From the NCBI GenBank assembly GCA_022394755.1, contig JAGFCA010000014.1, positions 30,170-94,169 of the forward strand: DNA of 64,000 nt. The letters run 5' to 3'. Made by a program: the position numbers and the translations under genes. The first letter of the stretch is position 1, and every line of letters begins with the position of its first letter. Shown in pieces: positions 44,043 to 53,157 of the stretch. This DNA is from Candidatus Poribacteria bacterium. Its GTDB lineage: Bacteria; Poribacteria; WGA-4E; WGA-3G. The notes under the pieces are model-generated. The model saw only the letters and a program-made list of their open reading frames with translations, was not told the DNA's origin and ran no database searches.

Positions 44043-46091
44043 TTATCTTCCTCTTGGACCGCCACCGCCTCCCATACGTCGGACAGTGTTAGCAGGATTT
44101 GACATCATTCGTCTAAACATTTCACTTCTTTCATTCCCACTTTGGAATCCGCCAATTGCGACCAAATCCCCTTCAACAAGCCCCGAAATCACCTCTACCT
44201 TATCGAAGCTGCTCACACCAACAACAATAGAGAGAGGTCGTTCTGGTTGTCCATCAAGACCAATCTTCCTGACCATTTTATTTCCCCGCATATCAAGGAT
44301 AGCTTCAGCTGGCAAAGTAAGTATACCAGTTTTATTCACAGCAGATATTTTGACACCTGCATTCATCCCTGGCTTGAGAAATGGCATCTTAACGGACTCG
44401 GTTTGTTCTTCCTGTGTAGTGTCTACTGTTGGTGTAGTTGGTGTTTCCTCTATTAGTCCACCGAAAAGAGCACCCCAATCATCCTCATCTTGCGTCCCAC
44501 TTTCTTCCACAGGTTTTGTTTCCTCAGTTTTTTCTGCAGTAATCTGCTCTGGATTAACTTTTTCTGTTGGAATAGTTCCCTCATCCGAAGCTTGTCGTTG
44601 TTGTCGCATTTGTCGGAATCGTTGTCTCTGTTCCTCAGTCATCGACTCCATTCCACCTGGTCGTCCACCCTCTCTACCACGCATGCCTTGACGTGGTGCG
44701 GGTGCACCGACATTTTTCAACTCAGAAGTTACCTCAAAGGTAGTAATGTTCTGAATAACCTGTCCTAAAGGTGCGATCTTTAATACCTCACCATCAAACG
44801 GCATATCGGGATATGCTTCAACGGTAATTGTCACAGGTTGTCCTATTTGTACTTTTCCAATATCTGTTTCATCTACCTCTGTCACCACATAGACAGTATT
44901 AAGGTCAGCCATAGTAACCAAGGTTTGTCCTTCTGAAGAGGCAATTGATGAAAGGCGAGAGGTAATTACCTGCCCCTCTTCAACTTTCTTTTCCAGAATA
45001 GTGCCTGAAATAGGAGCCTTTATAACAGTATCTTCGTATTCAATCTGTCTGAGGTCAAGTTGGCCTTGACTCCGTTTTAGGGATGCTCTTGAACTTTCTA
45101 AATCACGTTCTTTTCTGTCAATCTGTTTCTTATTAGTTTCAGCGAGTTTCAAAGAATCTTCAGCTTGAGAAATCCGTTGTTGCTGTAATTCAATATCCAT
45201 ATCTCTGGATTCTTCTGCTTCAATTTTTTCATTTGCGACTTCCAGAGAGAATTCAGCTTTCTTAATATCAGCTTGTGCGAGTTCAAGTTCAACTTCACTT
45301 GCCGGTTGTTCAACTAACTTTAGCTGTTCCAAAGAGGATTTATATCGAGCTTCAGCGGATTGAAATTGTGCTTCAGATGCCTCAAGCGAAGCTTTTGAAA
45401 TAAGTTCCTTATCGTACAACTCGGTATTTCTATCATGCTCTTTTCTTGCCAAATCCCTACTGACCTTATCCTGTGTGACAGAAGCTTCTGCACGTTTCTT
45501 GGTTTCATCTCGGACCGTTTCAGAAGTAAGAAGTTTATACCGAAGATTTGCAATTTTTAGACTGTTCTCAGCGTCTTTTACGCCACGTTTATTTGCGATC
45601 TTTTCAAGCCGAATCTGTTCCTTAAGTTGTTCTAACCTTTTCTTTGCTTCACCAAGCGATTCCCTTGCTTGTCGAATCTGAATTGCGGATTGCTCTTTTT
45701 GTAGTTGTATGTCAATTTCTGATTGTTGAAGTCGTGCTTCGGCTGCTTTAAGATCAGCTTGTGCCTGATCTAAACTAATTTCGACATAGGTTTTTTCAAT
45801 AACTGCAATGATTTCATCTTTTTCAACATAATCTCCAGCATCAACTCTCAACTCTAAGATTTTTCCGCTTGCCTTTGAACTAATTTCCACAATATTCAAC
45901 GGTTTGATGGTACCAGTTGCATCAATAGTAACAGCAATATCGCCTCGTTCAACCGTTGCCGTTTGAACTGTAGGTGCATTTGAATCCTTATTTCCATTCT
46001 TTGTTGCAAAGACCATCCGTCCCACCACAACAGCAGCAGCAACGACAAGAACAGCACAAGCCACAATAGTAATTAGTTTCCACCTTCTCAT
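44043..46091 (-). CDS. MacA/HlyD-type membrane-fusion adaptor with long coiled coil and low-complexity insertion
   Basis: A 682-residue periplasmic adaptor. An N-terminal helix anchors it; a lipoyl-like domain (T-G-T-I-K-P-L ... V-D-A-G-D-Y-V-E-K-D) is followed by a coiled-coil hairpin (about residues 100-340), the second lipoyl half (A-P-I-S-G-T-I-L-E-K-K-V-E-E-G-Q-V-I) and a beta-barrel domain. A hydrophilic segment (about 460-575), rich in R-G, Q and then E/T/P, interrupts the barrel; this is not normal for the family. GGGGG precedes the ATG. It works with the downstream permease; an ATPase gene was not found beside them. Confidence 0.86.
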   Translation of the reverse strand: MRRWKLITIVACAVLVVAAAVVVGRMVFATKNGNKDSNAPTVQTATVERGDIAVTIDATGTIKPLNIVEISSKASGKILELRVDAGDYVEKDEIIAVIEKTYVEISLDQAQADLKAAEARLQQSEIDIQLQKEQSAIQIRQARESLGEAKKRLEQLKEQIRLEKIANKRGVKDAENSLKIANLRYKLLTSETVRDETKKRAEASVTQDKVSRDLARKEHDRNTELYDKELISKASLEASEAQFQSAEARYKSSLEQLKLVEQPASEVELELAQADIKKAEFSLEVANEKIEAEESRDMDIELQQQRISQAEDSLKLAETNKKQIDRKERDLESSRASLKRSQGQLDLRQIEYEDTVIKAPISGTILEKKVEEGQVITSRLSSIASSEGQTLVTMADLNTVYVVTEVDETDIGKVQIGQPVTITVEAYPDMPFDGEVLKIAPLGQVIQNITTFEVTSELKNVGAPAPRQGMRGREGGRPGGMESMTEEQRQRFRQMRQQRQASDEGTIPTEKVNPEQITAEKTEETKPVEESGTQDEDDWGALFGGLIEETPTTPTVDTTQEEQTESVKMPFLKPGMNAGVKISAVNKTGILTLPAEAILDMRGNKMVRKIGLDGQPERPLSIVVGVSSFDKVEVISGLVEGDLVAIGGFQSGNERSEMFRRMMSNPANTVRRMGGGGGPRGR

Positions 46092-46233
46092 CGAAATACC
46101 CCCTAAAACTGAACGATAGTTTTATTACGGTAACCTCTGTTGGACTTTATTATTCTCTCATTATATAAGTCAAATTTGTGATTGAATAGTTCGTATTAGT
46201 TCTAATGATGTATGTATAGTATGTATAATGATT

Positions 46234-47247
46234 TTAATTAATTGACATATCAACGGCATTATCTCTTCGTTCATGCATGTTCATTTCCATAGCTTCTGGG
46301 TATCTGTCTGGTAAATGAGATATATCGTTTAATCTAAGGAGAACTTCACTATCTAAATTGCATTTATTAACCCCAAGATTATCCTGTAAATGTTCAATTC
46401 TACGAGCACCAACAATTACAGAAGTCATTGCATCTTGTTCCAATACCCATCGGAGTGCCACCTGTGCGGGACTATATCCTGATTTTTCTGATATATTAAA
46501 AAGTTCTTGTAAGATTTCATCTGCATTTGCTGCGAAATAACGTTCAGGAAACGCCCATCCTTCTTCTGACCGTGATCCTTGTTGCATTCGTTGTCCTGGT
46601 TTATATTTCCCAGAGAGAAATCCACCTGCTAAAGGACTCCATGCAACAATTCCTAATCCTTTATTTTTGCAGAGTGGCACCAATTCCTGTTCTATATCAC
46701 GAACAACAAGATTATATATGGGTTGATAACAGACAAATTGTTCAAGGTTCTTAGTTTCGCTAAGCCATAATGCTTCAGAGAGTCTCCATGCTTGGTAATT
46801 GCTACATGCCGTGTATCGTACCTTCCCTTGACGAACTAAATCATCTAATGCTCTAAGCATTTCATCCAAAGGAGTCTGTGTATCTACATGATGTATATAA
46901 TAGATATCAACATAGTCCATCTGTAGCCTTTTAAGACTATCATCAATTGCTTGCATAATATGAACTCGAGACATTCCAGAATCGTTTGGACCTTTACCCA
47001 TAGGATTGAAGAACTTTGTTGCTATGATAGCATCGCGACGTCTATCTTTTAGAGCCTTACCAAGTAGTACTTCCGATTCCCCTTCTCCGTAGGAATTTGC
47101 TGTATCGAAGAAGTTGACACCTGTATCGATAGCAAGATGCACCATCTTTTCCGATTCTTTTTCATCTGTTCCGTGTCCAAAGGTCATTGTACCTAAACAG
47201 ATTTCTGATACCTTTAAACCAGATCTACCAAGTCTTCTATATTCCAT
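46234..47247 (-). CDS. Aldo/keto reductase
   Basis: A 337-residue NADPH-dependent aldo/keto reductase of the YajO/Tas-like group. The catalytic tetrad is visible: D in D-T-A-N-S-Y, Y in A-N-S-Y-G-E-G-E-S-E, K in I-A-T-K-F and H in I-Y-Y-I-H-H. The C-terminal P-A-Q-V-A-L-R-W-V-L nucleotide-binding helix is typical. Reduces aldehydes or ketones; natural substrate unknown. It is 32 bases after the Gfo/Idh/MocA gene on the same strand, so the two likely share a transcript and may process a common sugar-like substrate. Confidence 0.9.
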   Translation of the reverse strand: MEYRRLGRSGLKVSEICLGTMTFGHGTDEKESEKMVHLAIDTGVNFFDTANSYGEGESEVLLGKALKDRRRDAIIATKFFNPMGKGPNDSGMSRVHIMQAIDDSLKRLQMDYVDIYYIHHVDTQTPLDEMLRALDDLVRQGKVRYTACSNYQAWRLSEALWLSETKNLEQFVCYQPIYNLVVRDIEQELVPLCKNKGLGIVAWSPLAGGFLSGKYKPGQRMQQGSRSEEGWAFPERYFAANADEILQELFNISEKSGYSPAQVALRWVLEQDAMTSVIVGARRIEHLQDNLGVNKCNLDSEVLLRLNDISHLPDRYPEAMEMNMHERRDNAVDMSIN

Positions 47248-47279
47248 ATACTCTCCATAACCAACAGGAATAATATCCT

Positions 47280-48326
47280 CTAAGAAATAAGAACCTTATC
47301 TCCCTCTGAAAGGAGTCCTGCTTCATAAACCTTCATAACCTCTAATGCGAACTCAAGCGACCCCTTTTCAGCCTGTTTCCCCTCTAAAATACAATCGCAG
47401 AAATATTGCATTTCTTGATAGAATCCTTGGATGAATAAACCCTTGTTTTCCAATGTTCCAAGTGAGAATTGGGGTTCCCAAACTATTGCACCGCTGTCAA
47501 ATCCTTCGTTCAGAAAACTTGTACTACCCGAATAATCGTAATTCATACCACGTTGCAATAAAACCTGTGTTCCATTCCTAATTTCTGCATGGCATCCATT
47601 GCCAAAGAATTGGTATAGTTCTGATGGTTGCCCATGTCTTGCACCATCAGCAAGATGAAAATTGGCGAGAACACCATTTGCAAATTCTATGATACATACC
47701 CCACCACCGTGTTTACTTCTGTGTACAGTTACAGATGAAACTTTGCCACCAATAGCCAATAATAGTGATAACGGATGAACACCATTCTGCAACCAATTGG
47801 TATGTTCACCTTCACGAATAATTCGTTCGCCATTACTTGGGATCGTCATTGGATAGACACCCAACATTGTTCGCAAGGGTCCGTAATCATCAGTATCAAA
47901 GATCTCAACAATCTTTTCAGTTGCCGGCATAAATGCTTTCTTAAAACCTACAACTACAATCTTATCATTTCGATGACGAATCATCTCCTCAACTTCATGA
48001 GCAAACATCCCAGGAGGTTTTTCCAACCACACATGTACGCCAGCATCAAGTGCTTCACAGGTTAATTCTGGGTGTAATCTTGGTGGTACACAAAGGAATA
48101 TAGCATCTAAGTCTTCATTTCGAAACATCTCTGCCATGTTGTCATAGCATGTTTCAACACCATATTGTTGAGCAGTAGCCTTAGCACGATCAATATTTAC
48201 ATCACAGAATGATTGTAGTTTTACAGGTAGAAAGGTCATTGTTGGCAACACATTACGGTAACCATGCGAGCCAACACCTACTATTGCAACGTTAAGCCTT
48301 TTATCAAAATCTCTCTGGTAACTCAT
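47280..48326 (-). CDS. Gfo/Idh/MocA family oxidoreductase
   Basis: A 348-residue oxidoreductase with Rossmann motif V-G-V-G-S-H-G-Y and E-K-P-P at about residue 98. The catalytic-histidine helix appears as N-G-V-H-P-L-S-L-L. It lies between the aldo/keto reductase and the serine carboxypeptidase on the minus strand with short gaps (11 and 32 bases), suggesting an operon of three genes. Substrate unknown. Confidence 0.87.
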   Translation of the reverse strand: MSYQRDFDKRLNVAIVGVGSHGYRNVLPTMTFLPVKLQSFCDVNIDRAKATAQQYGVETCYDNMAEMFRNEDLDAIFLCVPPRLHPELTCEALDAGVHVWLEKPPGMFAHEVEEMIRHRNDKIVVVGFKKAFMPATEKIVEIFDTDDYGPLRTMLGVYPMTIPSNGERIIREGEHTNWLQNGVHPLSLLLAIGGKVSSVTVHRSKHGGGVCIIEFANGVLANFHLADGARHGQPSELYQFFGNGCHAEIRNGTQVLLQRGMNYDYSGSTSFLNEGFDSGAIVWEPQFSLGTLENKGLFIQGFYQEMQYFCDCILEGKQAEKGSLEFALEVMKVYEAGLLSEGDKVLIS

Positions 48327-48337
48327 ACATTTTCAAT

Positions 48338-49831
48338 TTAATCAGCGAGAGTTGCATCAAGAAATGCATCCATGTCATTTTTCATTTTCTCAAGTTCATC
48401 CATATCAATATACATCATGTGTCCAGCAGCATAATATTCCATCGTGATGTTATCTTGTAATGACTTATCCAACCCGAGATGTGTGAAAGTGTATTCAGTA
48501 GCTAAGAATGGAGTAGCTAAATCGTAATAACCGTTTGCAACATAGACTTTCAATGACGGATTAGTCGTCATTGCTTTGCGTAATGTATCTGCAACATTTA
48601 CGTATGAATTTTGAAAACTGCTATAATCCCATGGGTGTACCCGTCCACTTAAAATTTCATACGGTAGATCACTTTCGAATTCCAGGTCTCCCCGAACATA
48701 ATCATTTAGTGTTGCGGTATATGCACCTTGTATAACAGCAGAACTTGGATCATACTCATAGGTTTCGCCTGCGGTGTCTCGATCAATTCCAGTAAACCGG
48801 CTATCAAACCTTCCGACAGTTTTACCTTCTTCACGAAGTAGTTCTTTTGTAAATCGGAAAATCTTGATCCGTAAATCGGTTTTCTCAATATATTCAGGTG
48901 ATAAACCTGTATACATAGCCAGTTTTTTGACGATAGTTTGTCTTCTACGATCCGATAGATTTGAACCCTGCATCAATGCTAAAGTGTAATCCCCTAATGC
49001 GAACTCTCTAACTTCTCTCATAATCCGTTCAAAACTGCCTTTTGATTTTGTATCTAATTCAGTCAATTTGTTATGCCAAAAAGCGGTGGCAGTATAGGTT
49101 GGTAAAAAGAGAATATATGGTAGTTCATTCCCAAGAGAAAAACTGATAGTCTGGAAGTTCAGTACAACTGAAACGAGCATGATCCCGTTGAGGTATGTTC
49201 CATTCCTGTCTTGTAGATATCCTGATAAACCTGATGCGCGTGTAGTGCCATAACTTTCACCAATAAGAAATTTCGGAGAACGCCACCGTTGATAACGACC
49301 TAAATATAGGAGTATGAAGTCGCCTACAGATTCAATATCTTGTTGAAACCCGTGAAACTGTTTTGCTTCTTCACCTGGAACAGCACGACTGAACCCAGTA
49401 CTTACAGGATCAATAAAAACCAAGTCAGTTTTGTCCAAAATAGAGAACTCGTTATTCGTTAATTCATAAGGAGGTTGTGGTGGATTTCCATGTTCATCAG
49501 GTCTGACTCTGCGTGGACCTAAGACACCTAAATGCAACCATACAGAAGATGAACCTGGACCTCCGTTGAAAGAAAATGTGATAGGACGTTCTGAAGCATC
49601 ATCAACATCATCTAAAGTATATGCAATGAAAAATATAGATGCTTTTGCTTTCTCACCCTCTTTGTCAACTTCTCTTTTTAATACAAGCGTTCCCGTCGTA
49701 GCAGTATACTTATATTCTTTACCATCAATTGTTACACAATGATGTGTAATAGATAAATTATCCTCTGGTATTGACTTATCCTTATCCTCTGAGTTTTTTT
49801 CTTCAGTATCTTTATTCTCTTCTTGACTCAT
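48338..49831 (-). CDS. Serine carboxypeptidase (peptidase S10)
   Basis: A 497-residue S10 carboxypeptidase-like hydrolase. The oxyanion segment N-G-G-P-G-S-S-S is at residues 89-96, the nucleophile S193 is in G-E-S-Y-G, and aspartate and histidine follow in N-G-Y-Y-D-L-A-T and A-A-G-H-M-M-Y. The N-terminal 30 residues are charged and glutamate-rich with no signal peptide, so a cytosolic enzyme is suggested, although most S10 enzymes are secreted or vacuolar. It removes C-terminal amino acids from peptides, or hydrolyses esters. It begins the operon with the oxidoreductase and aldo/keto reductase. Confidence 0.88.
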   Translation of the reverse strand: MSQEENKDTEEKNSEDKDKSIPEDNLSITHHCVTIDGKEYKYTATTGTLVLKREVDKEGEKAKASIFFIAYTLDDVDDASERPITFSFNGGPGSSSVWLHLGVLGPRRVRPDEHGNPPQPPYELTNNEFSILDKTDLVFIDPVSTGFSRAVPGEEAKQFHGFQQDIESVGDFILLYLGRYQRWRSPKFLIGESYGTTRASGLSGYLQDRNGTYLNGIMLVSVVLNFQTISFSLGNELPYILFLPTYTATAFWHNKLTELDTKSKGSFERIMREVREFALGDYTLALMQGSNLSDRRRQTIVKKLAMYTGLSPEYIEKTDLRIKIFRFTKELLREEGKTVGRFDSRFTGIDRDTAGETYEYDPSSAVIQGAYTATLNDYVRGDLEFESDLPYEILSGRVHPWDYSSFQNSYVNVADTLRKAMTTNPSLKVYVANGYYDLATPFLATEYTFTHLGLDKSLQDNITMEYYAAGHMMYIDMDELEKMKNDMDAFLDATLAD

Positions 49832-49950
49832 TTAAGTTTCCTCAATGTATAGATATATACTATCATCATAACATATTATAGAAAACAGGTATATAATTAT
49901 GTTTGAAGCTAAACCACAAAAGTGGTAAACTCTTAGAAAGGAGAATTACA

Positions 49951-50997
49951 ATGGATAAACCGTTACGTTTAGGTCTAATTGGTTGTGGTGGAATTGTACA
50001 AAAGACGCATGCTCGTGCTTACCACTCTCTTTCAGATACAGTGAAAGTTAGTGCTATAGCAGATGTCGTTGAAGAAAACTTAGAAAAAATTGGTGAAGAA
50101 TTCAATGTCCCAGAGACTAAACGATATACAGATTATCGAGACATGTTGAATAAGGGTGAACTTGATGTTGTTACGATTGCAACACCACATTCACTGCATG
50201 CAGAACAGGTCGTAGAAACGGCAAATGCTGGTATTGCAATAATCTCTGAAAAACCGATGGCTACTTCAATGGATGAAGCAGATGCGATATTGGAGACTGT
50301 CAATAAGCAAAAAATCCCTTATACAGTAGTCCATAACTATCTCTATACAGCAGGGATGCAGGCAGCAATATCAGAACTCCCAAATATTGGTAAGACTTAC
50401 TATGGACGCAGTACTGGAATGGGGTTAAGAGGATCTGATTTTAATGCGAACCATCCAAATCCTGCTTTTGCTTGGCGTGCCAGTAAAGCAACTGGGGGTG
50501 GTTGTGTAAGTGATTCGAGTTATCATGAGATTTATGCTGTTTGGACACTGGTGAATTCACCAGTTCGGTATGTTGAGGCACGGGTTTTAACGATGCGTCT
50601 TAACATTGATGTTGATGATTTTGCCATGTTAATGTGTGAACATGAAAATGGTGCTGTATCAACAATCTCTGGTGCCTGGTCTGTTCCAGCACAGGAATAC
50701 GGATGGTGTGAAGTCCACGGTGAAAATGGATCTTTACGTGTAAAGCATCGCTTTAATGTCCGAGATGCCTACCAGAAATTCACTGGACCGACAGGTTGGA
50801 GACCACAAGAACTTCCAGATCTTGATGATGAAGGACTTAAAGATTCCAGTGGACATGCGGGTTATTTTACTGCGACTTTTAATGCACTTCTCGAAAACAC
50901 CGAACTTCCTATTAGTGCCGAGAAAGCATATCACAATCTTGCGATAATTAATGCTGCAAGAAAAGCAACAACAGAAAGACGTGCTATTGAGATTTAA
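49951..50997 (+). CDS. Gfo/Idh/MocA family oxidoreductase
   Basis: A 348-residue oxidoreductase (Rossmann motif G-L-I-G-C-G-G-I-V, then E-K-P-M at about residue 98). The substrate-domain histidine appears in the S-Y-H-E-I-Y segment. Starting at ATG 49951 with AAAGGAGAA upstream drops a 16-residue leader from TTG 49903. It is divergent from the carboxypeptidase gene and precedes the tandem small-membrane-protein array by 42 bases, but whether they share a transcript is unclear. Substrate unknown. Confidence 0.88.
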   Translation: MDKPLRLGLIGCGGIVQKTHARAYHSLSDTVKVSAIADVVEENLEKIGEEFNVPETKRYTDYRDMLNKGELDVVTIATPHSLHAEQVVETANAGIAIISEKPMATSMDEADAILETVNKQKIPYTVVHNYLYTAGMQAAISELPNIGKTYYGRSTGMGLRGSDFNANHPNPAFAWRASKATGGGCVSDSSYHEIYAVWTLVNSPVRYVEARVLTMRLNIDVDDFAMLMCEHENGAVSTISGAWSVPAQEYGWCEVHGENGSLRVKHRFNVRDAYQKFTGPTGWRPQELPDLDDEGLKDSSGHAGYFTATFNALLENTELPISAEKAYHNLAIINAARKATTERRAIEI

Positions 50998-51039
50998 ACT
51001 GTAGTAATTAATTCTCTTAATTTTTGATTAGGAAATGAG

Positions 51040-51345
51040 ATGGAAAGTGATCAATATGAAGCAGGGATTGCAGCTGAGCAAAATGCTAAGAACGATGTAA
51101 GTAAAGTCTTTTGGTTTATTGTAGGCTTAATCTTAAACATTCTTGGAGTCTTTATCGCATATGCATATCAACCATCTGGTCCTGTTAAACGTATTTTTGG
51201 AAAATCACTAATATATAGTATATTTTATGAGAGAATTTACAAATCTGGAAGACGTAAAATACAGGTCAAATGGGCTTTTATTGGTTGTATCATTGAATTT
51301 CCAATTGCATTATTCTTCCTCTTACTTGAATACCTGTTACTATAG
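51040..51345 (+). CDS. Small two-helix membrane protein, tandem family member 1
   Basis: A 101-residue protein with a hydrophilic N-terminus (about 18 residues), a helix (about 23-44), a short loop of the shared motif (A-Y-Q-P-S-G-P-V-K-R-I-F-G-K-S) and a second helix (about 75-98). It is the most diverged of four tandem paralogues: the usual P-P-A-S-R reads G-P-V-K-R. AGGAAATGAG precedes the ATG. Function unknown; I do not recognise a named family. Likely located in the inner membrane with the motif loop on one side. Confidence 0.62.
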   Translation: MESDQYEAGIAAEQNAKNDVSKVFWFIVGLILNILGVFIAYAYQPSGPVKRIFGKSLIYSIFYERIYKSGRRKIQVKWAFIGCIIEFPIALFFLLLEYLLL

Positions 51346-51405
51346 TTAGTAAGAATCTATGTATTATTTTAACTTGATTTTTTTTACATATCTAAGGAGA
51401 TAAAA

Positions 51406-51720
51406 ATGTCAGAAAATCGAGAACAGATTGCGTTTACAGCAGAAGCAGATGCAGCCACTGATTGTTACAAAATCATTTGGTTTTTTGCTGGATTGGGATT
51501 AACCATAATAGGCGTTATATTAGGATATATTTATCAACAAGAGCCACCAGCCTCACGGTTTCTTGATAAATCTCATGAATTTATAGTAGTATATACTGAT
51601 GCGTATAAGGCTAAATTACGGTCAATTCAGGTTATGTATTCTGTAGTTGGTCTTCTCATTTCTGTATCCCTCATTATATTATATATTGCTGTCATTTTCT
51701 CTTTTGCTTTCCGAATATGA
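51406..51720 (+). CDS. Small two-helix membrane protein, tandem family member 2
   Basis: A 104-residue paralogue. Two helices frame the loop Q-Q-E-P-P-A-S-R-F-L-D-K-S-H-E-F-I-V-V-Y-T-D-A-Y-K-A-K-L-R, which carries the family's Y-T-D-A-Y-K motif. AAGGAGAT precedes the ATG. The N-terminus (first 20 residues) is acidic and alanine-rich with no signal sequence. Function unknown; it may act with the other members in one complex. Confidence 0.62.
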   Translation: MSENREQIAFTAEADAATDCYKIIWFFAGLGLTIIGVILGYIYQQEPPASRFLDKSHEFIVVYTDAYKAKLRSIQVMYSVVGLLISVSLIILYIAVIFSFAFRI

Positions 51721-51985
51721 TGCAGGAACATTGTTAATATTAAATTAATCTACTGAACTTTGATTCTGGTTATATAGATATAATTATTTAGAATTAATGC
51801 TACCTTAGAAGTAAAACTTAGATCTGAAATTCCGTTATTACTTAATAGACCATAAAATTTACTCTTGTCAATATTATGCAACCCTTCTTATTGACATTCA
51901 TAGTGATTTTATGTAGGATGAAACTCTAAAAATAATTTTGGGTACTGTTATTACTAATTAAAAAAACAGAAAATTGGAGAAAGAT

Positions 51986-52312
51986 ATGAATAATGAACAA
52001 CATCAAGCACGAATAGATGGTGAAACTGATGCTGAAACTGATGTTACTAAAATATTATGGATTGTTGTAGGTTTCTTCGCAAGTCTAATTGGCATTCTCA
52101 TTGCCTACATATATCAACCTTCACCACCCGCCTCACGTTTAGTTGAAAAGTCACAAGAATATGTCATGTTTTACACTGAAGCCTATAAGAATAAATCAAG
52201 AAGTGTTCAAGTAACAAATGCACTTATTGGTTTAGGAATTGCTTTTGCTGTTGGTATTATTTCCTTTATAGCTATGATGGGATTGATTGGTAGTATGAGT
52301 ACAATGAGATAA
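51986..52312 (+). CDS. Small two-helix membrane protein, tandem family member 3
   Basis: A 108-residue paralogue. Between helices it reads Y-Q-P-S-P-P-A-S-R-L-V-E-K-S-Q-E-Y-V-M-F-Y-T-E-A-Y-K-N-K-S-R-S-V-Q, the clearest form of the shared motif. ATG 51986 follows TTGGAGAAAG; a TTG at 51974 would add four residues. The gene follows a 265-base gap after member 2, so it may have its own promoter. Confidence 0.62.
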   Translation: MNNEQHQARIDGETDAETDVTKILWIVVGFFASLIGILIAYIYQPSPPASRLVEKSQEYVMFYTEAYKNKSRSVQVTNALIGLGIAFAVGIISFIAMMGLIGSMSTMR

Positions 52313-52717
52313 TAATTCTTCAAATATAGATTGGATAGACTAAATATAACAATGAACTACAAGGCATGAATTTGTTGAATTCAGGTATATGTGAATGTTG
52401 TTAATTCTCATAAGTATATTTGAAGATTGTTATGAATTTGGTTGGTTATACCATCAGGTTCATTATTAGGAATGTAGTTTCAGAAAAAAAGTAAAAAAGA
52501 AAAACAGTTTTATTCTTGTCCATTGAATGATATTATGTTGGTATACTTGGATTCCTATACTTGCATCATTTAAATCCGGATATCAGATGTTATCCATTCT
52601 GATTATAAAATATAAAAATTCAAACTAATTAATCACACCTAATTGTATAGACATTAGGTGTGAGACAAAATCTAAAATAAAAATAGATTTGCTTGGATAT
52701 AGATAAAGGAAGATATA
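52313..52717. other. Intergenic gap with one strong hairpin
   Basis: About 400 bases between members 3 and 4 of the tandem family. The only structure I see is the inverted repeat TCACACCTAAT (52633-52643)/ATTAGGTGTGA (52653-52663), an 11-bp stem with a nine-base loop, 55 bases upstream of member 4. No run of T follows, so a terminator is not supported. Confidence 0.5.
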
Positions 52718-53143
52718 ATGCAAATAAGTTCTATGTATCATGTTTTTGTTAGTCTAATGGTAATTCTCTTAATAGGTCTGCCTTTTGTGAGTCTTGCTCA
52801 ACAAAATACTATACAATCTCAAGCCATAGCGGATGCTGAGCAAGATGTTTCAACGGATGTAAATGGAACACTTTGGTTTTTAGGTGGATGCCTTGGTAAT
52901 ATTACAGTGATTATAATTGCAAATGTGATTGAACCAACTCCACCAGCATCACGACTCTTGGGTAAATCACCAGAATATATAGCGACATATACAGATACAT
53001 ACAGAGCAAAGGCAACTAACCTTCAATCTTCAAGAGCTTTGGCTGGGTGTATTACTGGAACTGCTGTTTGTTGTGTCGGCTATTCATTTCTTTTTATTGC
53101 TGCTGTGAATGAATCTTCAAATTCAAACTATTATTGGTATTAG
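52718..53143 (+). CDS. Small membrane protein, tandem family member 4, with signal peptide
   Basis: A 141-residue paralogue that, unlike the others, has an N-terminal hydrophobic signal (about residues 8-29, ending near S-L-A-Q). The loop reads I-E-P-T-P-P-A-S-R-L-L-G-K-S-P-E-Y-I-A-T-Y-T-D-T-Y-R-A-K-A-T. AAAGGAAG precedes the ATG. Its stop overlaps the region where the LolA-like frame begins, so it is probably the head of the lolA-yidD-TPR operon. Function unknown. Confidence 0.62.
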   Translation: MQISSMYHVFVSLMVILLIGLPFVSLAQQNTIQSQAIADAEQDVSTDVNGTLWFLGGCLGNITVIIIANVIEPTPPASRLLGKSPEYIATYTDTYRAKATNLQSSRALAGCITGTAVCCVGYSFLFIAAVNESSNSNYYWY

Positions 53144-53157
53144 AATTCAATCATTTC

